DNA of 64,000 bases from Embleya scabrispora (GTDB lineage Bacteria; Actinomycetota; Actinomycetes; Streptomycetales; Streptomycetaceae). The stretch spans positions 1,178,001 to 1,242,000 of the forward strand of contig NZ_MWQN01000001.1 of NCBI RefSeq assembly GCF_002024165.1, given 5' to 3'. Within the stretch, counting starts at the first letter, position 1. The number at the start of each line of letters is the position of its first letter. The notes beneath the pieces are model-generated. The model was not told the origin of the DNA, searched no databases, and saw only the letters and a list, made by a program, of their open reading frames with translations. Position numbers and translations under genes: made by a program. Shown here in pieces: positions 55,166 through 63,569 of this stretch.

Positions 55166-56455
55166 TCAGTCCCGTCGGCGGATCGCCCGCACCGGCAGGT
55201 GTCCGGGGCGCGGGAGCGCGCTCGTCCTCGGCCGGGACGGCTTGCCGGGCACCGGCTCCAGATGCCACCGCGCGCACACCGTCGCCACGGTGGTCACGAT
55301 CTGGGCCAGGAACAGGTGTTCGCCGACACACCGGTGCACGCCCGCGCCGAAGGGCATGTACACGCCGCGCGCACGCCCCCGGAAACCGGGCTCCGCCCAG
55401 CGGTCCGGATCGAAGCGCTCGGGCTCGGGGAACAGCTCCGGATCCCGGTGCAGCGCGTGATGGCTGTACAACACGTCGCCGTCGGCCGGGATGTGATGCC
55501 CCATCACGTCGACGTCGCGATTGGCCCGGCGCACCACCAGCCAGGGCGCGTACAACCGAAGCGTCTCGTCGACAACACTCCTTGTATATACGAGGGCGCC
55601 CAGGTTCTCCGCGATCGGCGGCCCGCCGGCCAGTACCTCGTGCAACTCGGCGTGCAGCCGCTTGCGGACGTCCTCGTCGCGGCCGATCTCGTGAAAGACC
55701 CACGAGAGGGTGGCGTTGGTGTTGTCGTTGCCGGCGATCAGCATGGACACCACCTCGTCGCGCACCGCCTCGGGCGACATGCCCATCCCGACGAACTCGC
55801 CGAGCAGCCCCTGCCCCGAACCCGCGTCCACCGCCGCGGCGATCGCGTCGCGCAACCGGCCCCCGGTCTCGGCGAAGCGCCGGTTGCCGGGAGTGGGCAA
55901 CCGCCGCGCCCACTCGGGCAGCACCGTGCGGGTGAACACCTCCTGGATGAACACCGGCAACGAGCGCCGCACTTCGGCGACGGCGGCGTCCGCGGTCGGG
56001 TCCTCACCGAAGATCAGCCGACCGAGCGTGGTCAGGCCGAGTTCGCTCATCTCCCGATCGAGCGCGAGCGTGGACCCGGGCAACCACTGCGCGCTCGCGT
56101 CCTCGGCCCGACGCCGGATCACATCCACGTACGCGCCGATCCGGGACCGCTGGAACGCGGGCTGCAGGGTACGCCGTCGGGCCCGATGCAGCGGCCCGTC
56201 GGAGGCGGCCAGCCCGTCGCCGATGTGCAACCGGGCCTGCTTGAAGAAGCCGTCGCGCTCGACGGTGTCCGCGTGTTCGACGAGCACGCAGCGCACGAGC
56301 GCGGGATCGTTGAGGACGTACAACTCCTTCGGCCCGACCCGGATCCGCACGATCGGCCCGTGCGCCCGCAACGAGGACACGAAGTCCCACCGCCCGCGCA
56401 ACAACGCCGGGGTATGACCGAGCAACGGCACTGCGCCCGGGGCGATCGGAACCAC
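55166..56455 (-). CDS. Cytochrome P450 with an atypical I-helix
   Basis: 429 aa, soluble bacterial P450. Heme ligand motif FGAGVHRCVGEHLF near 365-378, ExxR in VDETLRLYAP, and an I-helix reading AGNDNTNATLSW, in which the conserved oxygen-activating Thr after the acidic residue is replaced by Asn. RMIs of this kind occur in P450s with substrate-assisted or unusual reactions. Starts at GTG 56455. It stands alone: no ferredoxin or other biosynthetic gene is adjacent. Confidence 0.9.
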   Translation of the reverse strand: MVPIAPGAVPLLGHTPALLRGRWDFVSSLRAHGPIVRIRVGPKELYVLNDPALVRCVLVEHADTVERDGFFKQARLHIGDGLAASDGPLHRARRRTLQPAFQRSRIGAYVDVIRRRAEDASAQWLPGSTLALDREMSELGLTTLGRLIFGEDPTADAAVAEVRRSLPVFIQEVFTRTVLPEWARRLPTPGNRRFAETGGRLRDAIAAAVDAGSGQGLLGEFVGMGMSPEAVRDEVVSMLIAGNDNTNATLSWVFHEIGRDEDVRKRLHAELHEVLAGGPPIAENLGALVYTRSVVDETLRLYAPWLVVRRANRDVDVMGHHIPADGDVLYSHHALHRDPELFPEPERFDPDRWAEPGFRGRARGVYMPFGAGVHRCVGEHLFLAQIVTTVATVCARWHLEPVPGKPSRPRTSALPRPGHLPVRAIRRRD

Positions 56456-56757
56456 GCGGCAACTCCTCGACGGGGATGGGGACGAGACGACGCGATCCCC
56501 GAAGCGGCCGGGGCCCGCGGCCGGCGTCCGCGCCGTGCGCCGGTGCGGGAGGGGTCCCGGGCCGGTGCGCCGACGTGATCTACGGCGGGCTCGAGCGTAT
56601 TGGACACGGTGAGCGGGGCGGTGGGGGCCTGGACCGGCCGGGGCCGGGGCTGGTTCGGGGGCGGGTGCCCGCGGGTCGGGCCGGGTGTGCCGGGGGCATA
56701 ACGGCTGGCGTGGTCACGGCCGGCCGTGCGCCCTGTACGCCACTTGCCGCCCCCGTC
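56456..56757. other. Gap between P450 start and small exported protein gene
   Basis: About 300 bp, very GC-rich, holding the presumed P450 promoter near 56456-56600. Nothing else recognised. Confidence 0.3.
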
Positions 56758-57132
56758 TCACGGCCTCGCGTCCGGCTCGCGCCCCGTGCGCGGGAGCACT
56801 CCCGTTTCGGGCCCCCTTCGGCCCGTGACCGGCTTCGGGTCCACGCGTGCGTTCCGCTCCAGGTCCGACTTCCTGGCCACGAACGGCTTCCCCGGCGTGA
56901 CCACCGTGGGCCGACCCGTCGCCGCGCGCGGCCGGTGCGTCGCGGTCGGGTCCGCGGTCGGTTCGACCACCGAGGTCACCGAGGCGGGTACCGACTTCGG
57001 CTCCCCGGCGCCCGAGGCGGAGGCGACGCCCACCCAGGCCCCCACCGCGATCCCGACGGTGGCGAACACGGCGGCGACCGGCCCCACCAGACTCATCGCC
57101 TGCCCGCGCGGCCGGCTTTGACGATTCGTCAT
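56758..57132 (-). CDS. Small membrane-anchored or exported protein, unknown function
   Basis: 124 aa. A basic N-terminus and hydrophobic stretch (MSLVGPVAAVFATVGIAVGAWVGVASASGA) look like a signal peptide or anchor; the remainder is Pro/Arg/Thr-rich and low in complexity. ATG 57132 has GAAGGGG about 10 bp upstream. No family recognised. Confidence 0.5.
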   Translation of the reverse strand: MTNRQSRPRGQAMSLVGPVAAVFATVGIAVGAWVGVASASGAGEPKSVPASVTSVVEPTADPTATHRPRAATGRPTVVTPGKPFVARKSDLERNARVDPKPVTGRRGPETGVLPRTGREPDARP

Positions 57133-57434
57133 GTGCGTACCCCTTCACTGGCCCCGATCCGACCCGAACCCTCCACAAGACACATACGCCCGCCGGCCGG
57201 GCCGCGTTGCACCGCCGACCCACGCCGCGCACGTGCGCAACATCTCCGAACCGCCGTGCAACCCGGGGCCGGCGGCGCGCGTATCCCCTGTGACAGCACC
57301 CTCGAAATGCAGGCGGACAGACGCCCCGGCAAGGGCCGGGCGCTCTCGAACCATGCCCGCGGGGGATCCGGTGAGGAGGAGATCACGGTGCGCGATTCCC
57401 GCGACCACCCCCTGGCGACTCCGCTGCCGCCCGC
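57133..57434. other. Divergent gap before the sigma-factor gene
   Basis: About 300 bp between divergent genes; probably carries the promoters for the small exported protein and the SigE-like sigma factor. No distinct repeat or box was identified. Confidence 0.3.
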
Positions 57435-57944
57435 GTGAGGGGGGCAGCCCGCGAACGGGAGTTCCGCGAGTACGCCGAGGCCCGCCAGGCCCAGCTGCGT
57501 CGATCCGCGTACCTGCTGTGCGGCGACTGGTACGAGGCCCAGGACCTCACCCAGACCACACTGATGAAGATGTACACGGCGTGGGGCAGGCTGAACCGCG
57601 ACGGCAACGTGGACGCGTACGCCCGCGTGGTGCTCACCCGTACGTACATCGACCAGCACCGCAAGGGCCGTTGGCGCGAGGAGCCGGTCGACGAACTCCC
57701 GCAACGGCAGAGCGACGAGTCCTGCTCGCCGGACCTGCGGCTGACCCTCCAGGCGGCGCTGCTCCGGCTGCCGCCTCGCTATCGGGCCGTACTCGTGCTG
57801 CGCTTCTGGGAGGACTGGAGCGTCGAACAGACGGCGGAGGCCCTGCGGATCAGTACCGGCACGGTCAAGAGCCAGAGCGCGCGCGGCCTGAACCGGCTGC
57901 GCGAACTCGTGGGCGAGCAGATGTGGGAGCTGTCCGAGCGGTGA
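57435..57944 (+). CDS. SigE-family ECF RNA polymerase sigma factor
   Basis: 169 aa. Region 2 includes LLCGDWYEAQDLTQTTLMKMYTAWGRL and the region 4 HTH is RYRAVLVLRFWEDWSVEQTAEAL...STGTVKSQSARGLNRL, the layout of the short SigE-type sigmas common in Streptomyces. The first in-frame GTG (57435) is used, with no strong ribosome site, so the start is tentative. The next gene, 8 bp on, encodes a membrane protein likely to be its partner. Confidence 0.9.
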   Translation: MRGAAREREFREYAEARQAQLRRSAYLLCGDWYEAQDLTQTTLMKMYTAWGRLNRDGNVDAYARVVLTRTYIDQHRKGRWREEPVDELPQRQSDESCSPDLRLTLQAALLRLPPRYRAVLVLRFWEDWSVEQTAEALRISTGTVKSQSARGLNRLRELVGEQMWELSER

Positions 57945-57952
57945 GGCCGACC

Positions 57953-58432
57953 ATGAACGATCGCGACCTGTTCCGGCTGATGCTCGATCAGCCCGAGCCC
58001 GACTTCCCGAGCGTGGTGGACGCGGCCGTGGCGGGTGGCAAGCGGATCCGCCGACGCCGCCGCGCGGCGGCCCTCGGCGCCGGGGTGGGCGTACTGGTGA
58101 TCGCCGCCGCGGGACTGTTCCTGATGCCCCCGCACCAGGCAACCGTGCGACCGGCGACCGACGTTCCGCCCGCGGCGACGACGGGAACGATCGGGACCAC
58201 GGGGACGATCCTGCCGAACCCCGCGACGGACGCGCCGGCCTCCGCCGAACCCGCCTCCGCGACACCGGAGTCCACCCTCGACCGGCCGACGGCCCGGGCG
58301 GAGACGCGGCAGGAGCAGACCCCGCCGGAGACGCAGTCGAAGAACGGCGGCCGCACGACCCCGCCGACCACCACGCTCGAAGACGAGCGCAAGGCCAAGT
58401 GCATGGCCGCCAAGGCGCCCAAATGCTGGTGA
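57953..58432 (+). CDS. Single-pass membrane protein, probable partner of the sigma factor
   Basis: 159 aa. About 35 cytoplasmic residues (NDRDLFRLMLDQPEPDFPSVV), an RRRRR stop-transfer block, one membrane helix (AALGAGVGVLVIAAAGLFLM) and an extracellular Thr/Pro-rich tail ending in two Cys-Lys motifs (KCMAAKAPKCW). Such genes commonly follow SigE-family sigma genes. No zinc anti-sigma motif (HxxxCxxC) is present, so an anti-sigma role is only suggested by position. Confidence 0.65.
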   Translation: MNDRDLFRLMLDQPEPDFPSVVDAAVAGGKRIRRRRRAAALGAGVGVLVIAAAGLFLMPPHQATVRPATDVPPAATTGTIGTTGTILPNPATDAPASAEPASATPESTLDRPTARAETRQEQTPPETQSKNGGRTTPPTTTLEDERKAKCMAAKAPKCW

Positions 58433-58528
58433 ATGGCCGGAAATTGAGGGATTGCGTAGTCCCCCGCACCCGCGCTCGGCCCCTAATCTGATCCCGGATC
58501 ATTCGTCCGGAGTGAGGAGAGGGCCGGC

Positions 58529-58819
58529 GTGGACAGCACTGACCCGTGGACCGTGGATCGCATCGCGCATGCGCTCCCGCACCCCGAAGCCCGCCACGAA
58601 TTCCTGCGCCTGGTGAATCTGACGCCGATCGGCGATCTGCCGGGCCTGCTGGCCCGCTACGTACAGGCGGCGGAGGAGCTGATCGCCGGCCTGCCGCACG
58701 CGCGCGCCCTCGCGGCGCAGGTTCGAACCACGGGCCTGGACCCGGACCTCGACGAGGTGGACGAAGAAATCGTCCGCAAGTGGATCTCCCGCGGCCGAGC
58801 GCAAAGCAGTGCCGCGTGA
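58529..58819 (+). CDS. Small helical protein, possible antitoxin
   Basis: 96 aa, mostly alpha-helical and acidic at the end (GLDPDLDEVDEEIVRKWISRG). GTG 58529 has GAGGAGA 9 bp upstream. Its stop overlaps the GTG of the next small gene, the usual arrangement for type II toxin-antitoxin pairs. No HTH or AbrB/RHH motif was recognised. Confidence 0.5.
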   Translation: MDSTDPWTVDRIAHALPHPEARHEFLRLVNLTPIGDLPGLLARYVQAAEELIAGLPHARALAAQVRTTGLDPDLDEVDEEIVRKWISRGRAQSSAA

Positions 58820-59061
58820 CGTGGCGCCCGAGGATCGGCATCGAGCACCAAGAGGTCATCGACCGCTTCCCCGAAACCACGCTCAACCACTGGGGAATGC
58901 TGCTGTACAAACTGGTCTGCGACCCGTACACGGCCACCGTCCGCTACGGCGAGGACGACCGAATCGTCCGCACCGCAGCGGCGGGGCCCCTGATCGTGGT
59001 GGTACTGCTCAACGAAGGGACGACAACCGTCACCGTGTTGCAGGTCGTACACCTGGGTTGA
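58816..59061 (+). CDS. Small beta-rich protein, possible RelE-like toxin partner
   Basis: 81 aa with a helix (ETTLNHWGMLLYKLV) followed by strands ending in GPLIVVVLLNEGTTTVTVLQVVHLG, which resembles the final strands of RelE/ParE proteins. It lacks the basic active-site residues of typical RelE toxins and is short, so the call is weak. It is coupled to the gene before it, and its 3' end overlaps the convergent exported-protein gene by 32 bp. Confidence 0.42.
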   Translation: MTWRPRIGIEHQEVIDRFPETTLNHWGMLLYKLVCDPYTATVRYGEDDRIVRTAAAGPLIVVVLLNEGTTTVTVLQVVHLG

Positions 59062-59335
59062 CCTTGTGCTTACCGCCGCCCGGTACGCAGTAGTGGTCGG
59101 CCACTTCACCCATCACGCCGTCGTGCCGCTGCCGGTGAACCTTCGACTCACCGTTGCGCCCGACGTGGTTACCGCGCTTGGCCTGCTTGGCCTGCTTGAC
59201 CTCGGGGTCGAGGACGCGACACACCTTGCGCACCTGCGGATGCTGACCGGGAATCGCATACGCGGAGGCCACGCCCGCGAAGGCGAGACCGAAACATGCC
59301 ACAACCATGATCGCTGTCTTACGGATCCTGCTCAT
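59030..59335 (-). CDS. Small secreted basic protein
   Basis: 101 aa with a clear signal peptide (KTAIMVVACFGLAFAGVASA, cut after AYA). The mature part is His/Lys/Gly-rich with two cysteines (KVCRVLD and HYCVPGG) that may pair, and a hydrophilic tail. No enzyme motif. ATG 59335. Function unknown. Confidence 0.65.
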   Translation of the reverse strand: MSRIRKTAIMVVACFGLAFAGVASAYAIPGQHPQVRKVCRVLDPEVKQAKQAKRGNHVGRNGESKVHRQRHDGVMGEVADHYCVPGGGKHKVNPGVRPATR

Positions 59336-59629
59336 TCGGCAGAAGATAGCGGAGCCGGCCCCGGCACACTAACCACGTCCCCGATCCATTTCCCCAACCC
59401 ACATCCACAGGCCCCCCGCCCCACCACACCCAGCCACAAACCACGGACCACCAACCCCACAAAGCCGCAGCAACCAACGACACGGCAGCCGCGCACCCAA
59501 CGGCACCACGGTCGGTCGGTCAAGCACCCAACGGCACGGCGGTCGGTCGGTCGGGCGGGCCGCCAACGGCACGGCTGGCGGTCGGGCGGTCAACGGCAGG
59601 TCGGTCGGGCGGGCCGCCAACGGCACCGC
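59336..59629. other. Leader of the repeat region
   Basis: About 290 bp: first an AT-richer, A/C-rich stretch, then from about 59490 imperfect copies of a GGTCGGTCGG...CCAACGGCAC unit about 50-60 bp long, which seem to be ancestors or degraded versions of the 8-bp array that follows. Confidence 0.45.
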
Positions 59630-59959
59630 GGGCGGTCGGGCGGTCGGGCGGTCGGGCGGGCGGTCGGGCGGTCGGGCGGTCGGGCGGTCGGGCGGTCGGG
59701 CGGTCGGGCGGTCGGGCGGTCGGGCGGTCGGGCGGTCGGGCGGTCGGGCGGTCGGGCGGTCGGGCGGTCGGGCGGTCGGGCGGTCGGGCGGTCGGGCGGT
59801 CGGGCGGTCGGGCGGTCGGGCGGTCGGGCGGTCGGGCGGTCGGGCGGTCGGGCGGTCGGGCGGTCGGGCGGTCGGGCGGTCGGGCGGTCGGGCGGTCGGG
59901 CGGTCGGGCGGTCGGGCGGTCGGGCGGTCGGGCGGTCGGGCGGTCGGGCGGTCGGGCGG
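59630..59959 (+). repeat. Tandem array of about 40 copies of the 8-mer GGGCGGTC
   Basis: Three units, a 4-bp partial unit (59654-59657), then 37 further perfect units and a partial end. All copies look identical. Because 8 is not a multiple of 3, every frame repeats after 24 bp (Arg-Pro-Pro-Asp-Arg-Pro-Thr-Ala on the minus strand), which makes stop-free but probably meaningless open frames. The unit has G3 and G2 runs on one strand. Confidence 0.95.
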
Positions 59960-60304
59960 ATCGCAGGGCCACGGGCTACCCATGTCAAGAGCCAATGTCT
60001 CGCAACCATCCGATCCCCACACACCGCGCGCCACACCCCCACGCCCCGCGCCTCACCCTTCTACGCTCCATCGCCCCATCGCATCACCCACACGGCCCCA
60101 CCCCCACACATGCCGCCGTCGCCCCGCCCGCAGGCAACCCCACAACCCCAACTCCCGCACCAAAGGGGCGATCCCACGGCATCAACCCCCACCCTCCACC
60201 CCGTCCTCCCACCACATCCGCCATCCAGTCGGGTGGTTGACCGCCCACCCCTCCGCCTAAGCTGCCGCCCGCTCCGCCGTCGGCAGCCCACGGAGGGACC
60301 CCAC
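59960..60304. other. C-rich non-coding stretch between the repeat and the Mrr-like gene
   Basis: About 345 bp rich in A, C and CCAC words. No gene recognised. The last 60 bp before 60305 contain a GGAGGG ribosome site and presumably the promoter of the next gene. Confidence 0.35.
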
Positions 60305-60865
60305 ATGCCCCGAACCCGCACCCGCGCCAAGTTCCGCGGCTGGGCCATAGCCCCGTTGGCCGCCGTCCCGGCCATCGCGCTGCACGACCTCTTCGACTCC
60401 TTCGGTATCAACGGCACCGACGCCTGGCTGGCCACCTCCGCCGCCCTGGCCCTCCTGTGCGCGACCATCCACCTCGCCACGTCAACCCTCAACCAACGCC
60501 ACGACCCCCCGGACGACCGCGACTTCGAACTCCAGATCGCCGACCTCTGCCGCCGCGACGGCCTCCTCGCCGTCCAGGTAGCCCCCGACGCCAACGTCAA
60601 GGCCTACCTCCCCAACGGCAGTCTCGTCCTGATCAGCTGCGCCCCCATCCCCCACGAGGCCCGCCCCCTGGACCTCCACGACTTCATCGGCACGGCCCAC
60701 CACAACCACCAGGCCGACATCCCGATCTTCATCACCCGCCACGGATTCACCACCGAGGCCCGCCGATTCGCCCGCCACCACGGCATCGTCCTACTCGACC
60801 AACCCCGCCTATACCAATGGCAACAGGGCCACGGCCTGACCACTCTGGTCACCACAACCCCATAG
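60305..60865 (+). CDS. Membrane-anchored Mrr-like (restriction-endonuclease-fold) protein, active site degenerate
   Basis: 186 aa. Two hydrophobic segments near the N-terminus (IAPLAAVPAIALHDLF; WLATSAALALLCATIHL) are followed by a soluble domain. Its end (IFITRHGFTTEARRFARHHGIVLLDQPRLYQW) is the typical Mrr_cat C-terminal pattern. The usual Asp...Gln-x-Lys strand reads VKAYLPNGSLVLISCAPI, without the lysine. Such proteins are common in Streptomyces. ATG 60305 has GGAGGG about 9 bp upstream. Confidence 0.65.
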   Translation: MPRTRTRAKFRGWAIAPLAAVPAIALHDLFDSFGINGTDAWLATSAALALLCATIHLATSTLNQRHDPPDDRDFELQIADLCRRDGLLAVQVAPDANVKAYLPNGSLVLISCAPIPHEARPLDLHDFIGTAHHNHQADIPIFITRHGFTTEARRFARHHGIVLLDQPRLYQWQQGHGLTTLVTTTP

Positions 60866-61081
60866 CTCCATAACCCCACCCACCAACTCCCCCACCAACA
60901 CCCCAGCCACCAGCACGAATCCGCCCCCGCCAAACCACCCCGGATCCACTCCCACCAAGCGACCGAATCCCGCCACCCGCAGTGATCTCCCGAAGACGCT
61001 TACGACCCACCCGATCAAGTGCAATGATGCTTCGGCAGATCAATAGCGCACCGAACTCCGAAGATCGCACCTGCTGCGGGG

Positions 61082-62170
61082 GTGGCAGTTTTGGCCCGAC
61101 CCACCAACACCCAACTCCCAGCAACCCTGCTGGCAGCTTTGGCCACACTCACCCTCCTGGCCACGGCCTGCTCCTCGGACAACAAGCCCAAAACCCCCAA
61201 AATCAGCCAAGCCGCCCCCAAAACCGCCGCCGCCCCCCTTCCAGAGGCACCCCAGGTACCAGCGACTGCTCCTCCGCCAATCAGTGAAGCCGAAGGAGCG
61301 GGTATCTCGCAAAGGTACTTCGACCTGAGCAAGAAGGCGACGGCGTCGCACGATGTAAAAGCGCTGGAGGATATCCAAACCGGGGCCATGCTTGAAGTGT
61401 CCCGAGCGCGCCAGGAAAGAATCCTCAAGTACGGTGACAATGTCCCCAGTAGCGAGGAACAGGCGGCCAACGACGACATTCAGGTCGTCGCACCTCAAGG
61501 TACGCCGAGCGGGAACGATCGGTGGCTCCTCGCAGTCGGCCGTCAATCCTTGAGCGGAAGATCCAGAACTTCCATCGGCGTGCTACAGCAGGCCCGGGGC
61601 TCCGGCCCTTGGAGAATGTCTTTTCTAACCTATACAGGGGTCGATCAAAAGTTTCCGACAATCAATCAAATATCCACTCTAAACAACTCGGTTGACCTCA
61701 ACGAAAATACTATCGATTACGGCGATGACACCTGCCGGAACTTTACTGCCTACATGAACGGCGATGGAGCCTCGACAACGAATTGGGGGCCGCGCGCCAA
61801 GTCCGCTCGCCAGGTTGCCGAGCAGAACAAGCAAGGCATGGTGCCACTGACAGCCGGTGGTTCCGTCACAGCCAGAACTGAGCCCATGGTCAACGGCAAA
61901 ATTCCAGCCTGGAAGACCTCCGATGGCGACAAGCTTGTCATGTGTACTACCAAGACAACTTCTCACCTGACGCCGGGACCTTCCGGAGTCATCACGGTCA
62001 CTCGCAGCGAGGGCCTTCAGAATCTCAATGGAAAAACCACGAAATGGAAAACACTTGATCTGACCACTGTAAATATGGTGGTACTCAAGGTGCCAACTGC
62101 AGCAGCTTCACCCGTCGACATCGTCGCCGAATCTTATCGAGCTCTTTCCGGCGATGGAATCTCTGCCTGA
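61082..62170 (+). CDS. Exported lipoprotein, unknown function
   Basis: 362 aa. A signal peptide ends in LLATACSS, a lipobox-like site (Cys near residue 31). A Pro/Ala-rich stalk follows, then a mixed alpha/beta domain with repeated Thr/Asn/Asp-rich segments (TGVDQKFPTINQIS). GTG 61082 is the most likely start, but its ribosome site is poor. DNA here is visibly less GC-rich than the rest of the window. It is followed 55 bp later by another exported-protein gene, probably in one transcript. Confidence 0.72.
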   Translation: MAVLARPTNTQLPATLLAALATLTLLATACSSDNKPKTPKISQAAPKTAAAPLPEAPQVPATAPPPISEAEGAGISQRYFDLSKKATASHDVKALEDIQTGAMLEVSRARQERILKYGDNVPSSEEQAANDDIQVVAPQGTPSGNDRWLLAVGRQSLSGRSRTSIGVLQQARGSGPWRMSFLTYTGVDQKFPTINQISTLNNSVDLNENTIDYGDDTCRNFTAYMNGDGASTTNWGPRAKSARQVAEQNKQGMVPLTAGGSVTARTEPMVNGKIPAWKTSDGDKLVMCTTKTTSHLTPGPSGVITVTRSEGLQNLNGKTTKWKTLDLTTVNMVVLKVPTAAASPVDIVAESYRALSGDGISA

Positions 62171-62225
62171 AAATCTATCACCCGCAGATTACTTCTGACC
62201 GCCAGTGCGACCCCAAGGAGGCTTC

Positions 62226-63008
62226 ATGACTACTTCGCGATTGACCAAAGGAGTCATCCTGGGGTGCACTGCGGGTCTAACGGCAGCAGTCCTGACACTT
62301 CCATCGGCTTCTGCCGGCGTGAACGAATGCGGTGATCTCATCATCTGCATCGATATTCCAACCCCGGGCAATGCCACCGTCAGTGGAGGAACGGGTGGAG
62401 GGGGGCAAGGTGCCACAGGGGGTGGATCGGGTCCCAGCAACCCCTTCCCCGACTCGGGAGCCGGGGGTATCGCCGGAGCCACCACCGGTAACACCACTGC
62501 GGGTGGTGGGGGTGGCGCTTTGACAGCCGCCCAAGTGGCGGCTCTCGCCGTTGCTCAACTCGAGCTTCGCAAGCCCAAGGTATTCATGACTCCCGGCGAG
62601 GGAAAAATTGGCCTCGTCGGTCTTCCCGTTTGGCTTTGGATCGACACCTCCGATCCACACAGATGGTCCCGCGAAGGAGTGGAGAAAACACTCAAAGTGG
62701 GCGATGTCCAAGTGACTGTGACGGCATATTCGACCAGCGTCACCTGGGATATGGGCGACGGGCATGAAAAGACATGCGAAAATCCGGGAAGGGAATATAC
62801 ACCTGCTGACGGAAGCAAGGAATCACCCTTGTGCGGTTACAAGTACACCAAAAATTCCGGAAGCCAGCCCAAGGACAAGTACACCGTGACGGCGACGGTA
62901 AATTGGAAAGCATACTACGTGGACGGCGGAGGTCGACATGAACTCTCCGACCTGGCGGGCGCATCGTCCACCACCGCCCGGGTAGGCGAACTGCAGGTGA
63001 TGAACTAA
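62226..63008 (+). CDS. Secreted protein with a Gly-rich linker and an Ig/PKD-like domain
   Basis: 260 aa. The signal peptide is near VILGCTAGLTAAVLTLPSASA; a Gly/Ser/Thr-rich linker (about 50-95) follows, and then a beta domain with VTAYSTSVTWDMGDGHEKTC, whose W-D-M/F-G-D-G pattern is the core of PKD folds, and a CENPGREY...PLCGYKY cysteine pair. ATG 62226 has AAGGAGG 5 bp upstream. Together with the lipoprotein before it, it looks like a cell-surface module. It shares the lower-GC composition of that gene. Confidence 0.75.
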   Translation: MTTSRLTKGVILGCTAGLTAAVLTLPSASAGVNECGDLIICIDIPTPGNATVSGGTGGGGQGATGGGSGPSNPFPDSGAGGIAGATTGNTTAGGGGGALTAAQVAALAVAQLELRKPKVFMTPGEGKIGLVGLPVWLWIDTSDPHRWSREGVEKTLKVGDVQVTVTAYSTSVTWDMGDGHEKTCENPGREYTPADGSKESPLCGYKYTKNSGSQPKDKYTVTATVNWKAYYVDGGGRHELSDLAGASSTTARVGELQVMN

Positions 63009-63569
63009 ATTCTCCCCATCAGCACAGCCGACCCGAAAATAATTCGGCCATCAACCATTTCGCGAGCGGCGGTCATTCCGGCTGGTTGCAATCCTCCAAA
63101 AAAGTTTGACGCACCCTCATTTAAGCAATCGACCTCCAAGCTGAACTTCAAGAGCGAGACAAGAGCCAAGCCACCGATGGTCAACTGGCTTTGTGCTGTT
63201 GTAAGTGGTCAGCGTGTAACGAACACGGGGATGCCGTGGGCGAGTTCGACAACCAGCCAGTGAAAAGTGGGGCGGCCAGCCGAGCAGCCGCCTGCATCTG
63301 CCACTCAGCCCGTAGTGGGTGAACGTTCACGTGTGAGATTGCGGAACATAAGCGCAAGGCAACGTTAGGCATCAGTGGGATCGACACCGCCGTGGGATGG
63401 AATTTCCGTTGCGGTCAGGCGACGGTCCAGCCTGGGGTTTTGTCCATCGTGGTGGCTTGGGCGGGGGTGGTTTGGGTGGCTTGGAAGTCGGCTGCTCGGG
63501 GGCAGGGAGGCTAGGTTGCTGCCTCATAGGCGGGCGTTTTTGGGGCTGCGCCGTGCAGTGTTGAGCCGG
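63009..63569. other. Non-coding or decayed region
   Basis: About 560 bp with no convincing gene; first AT-richer, then GTG/TGG-rich. The stretch after 63370 may be the decayed 3' part of the pseudogene that follows on the minus strand. Confidence 0.4.

Noticed and set aside
59630-59959. CRISPR array
   Set aside because: The units are 8 bp, contiguous and identical, with no unique spacers and no cas genes.
59066-60865. 599-aa gene reading through the 8-bp repeat array
   Set aside because: The open frame exists because the octamer lacks stop codons; the only supported gene in it starts at 60305.
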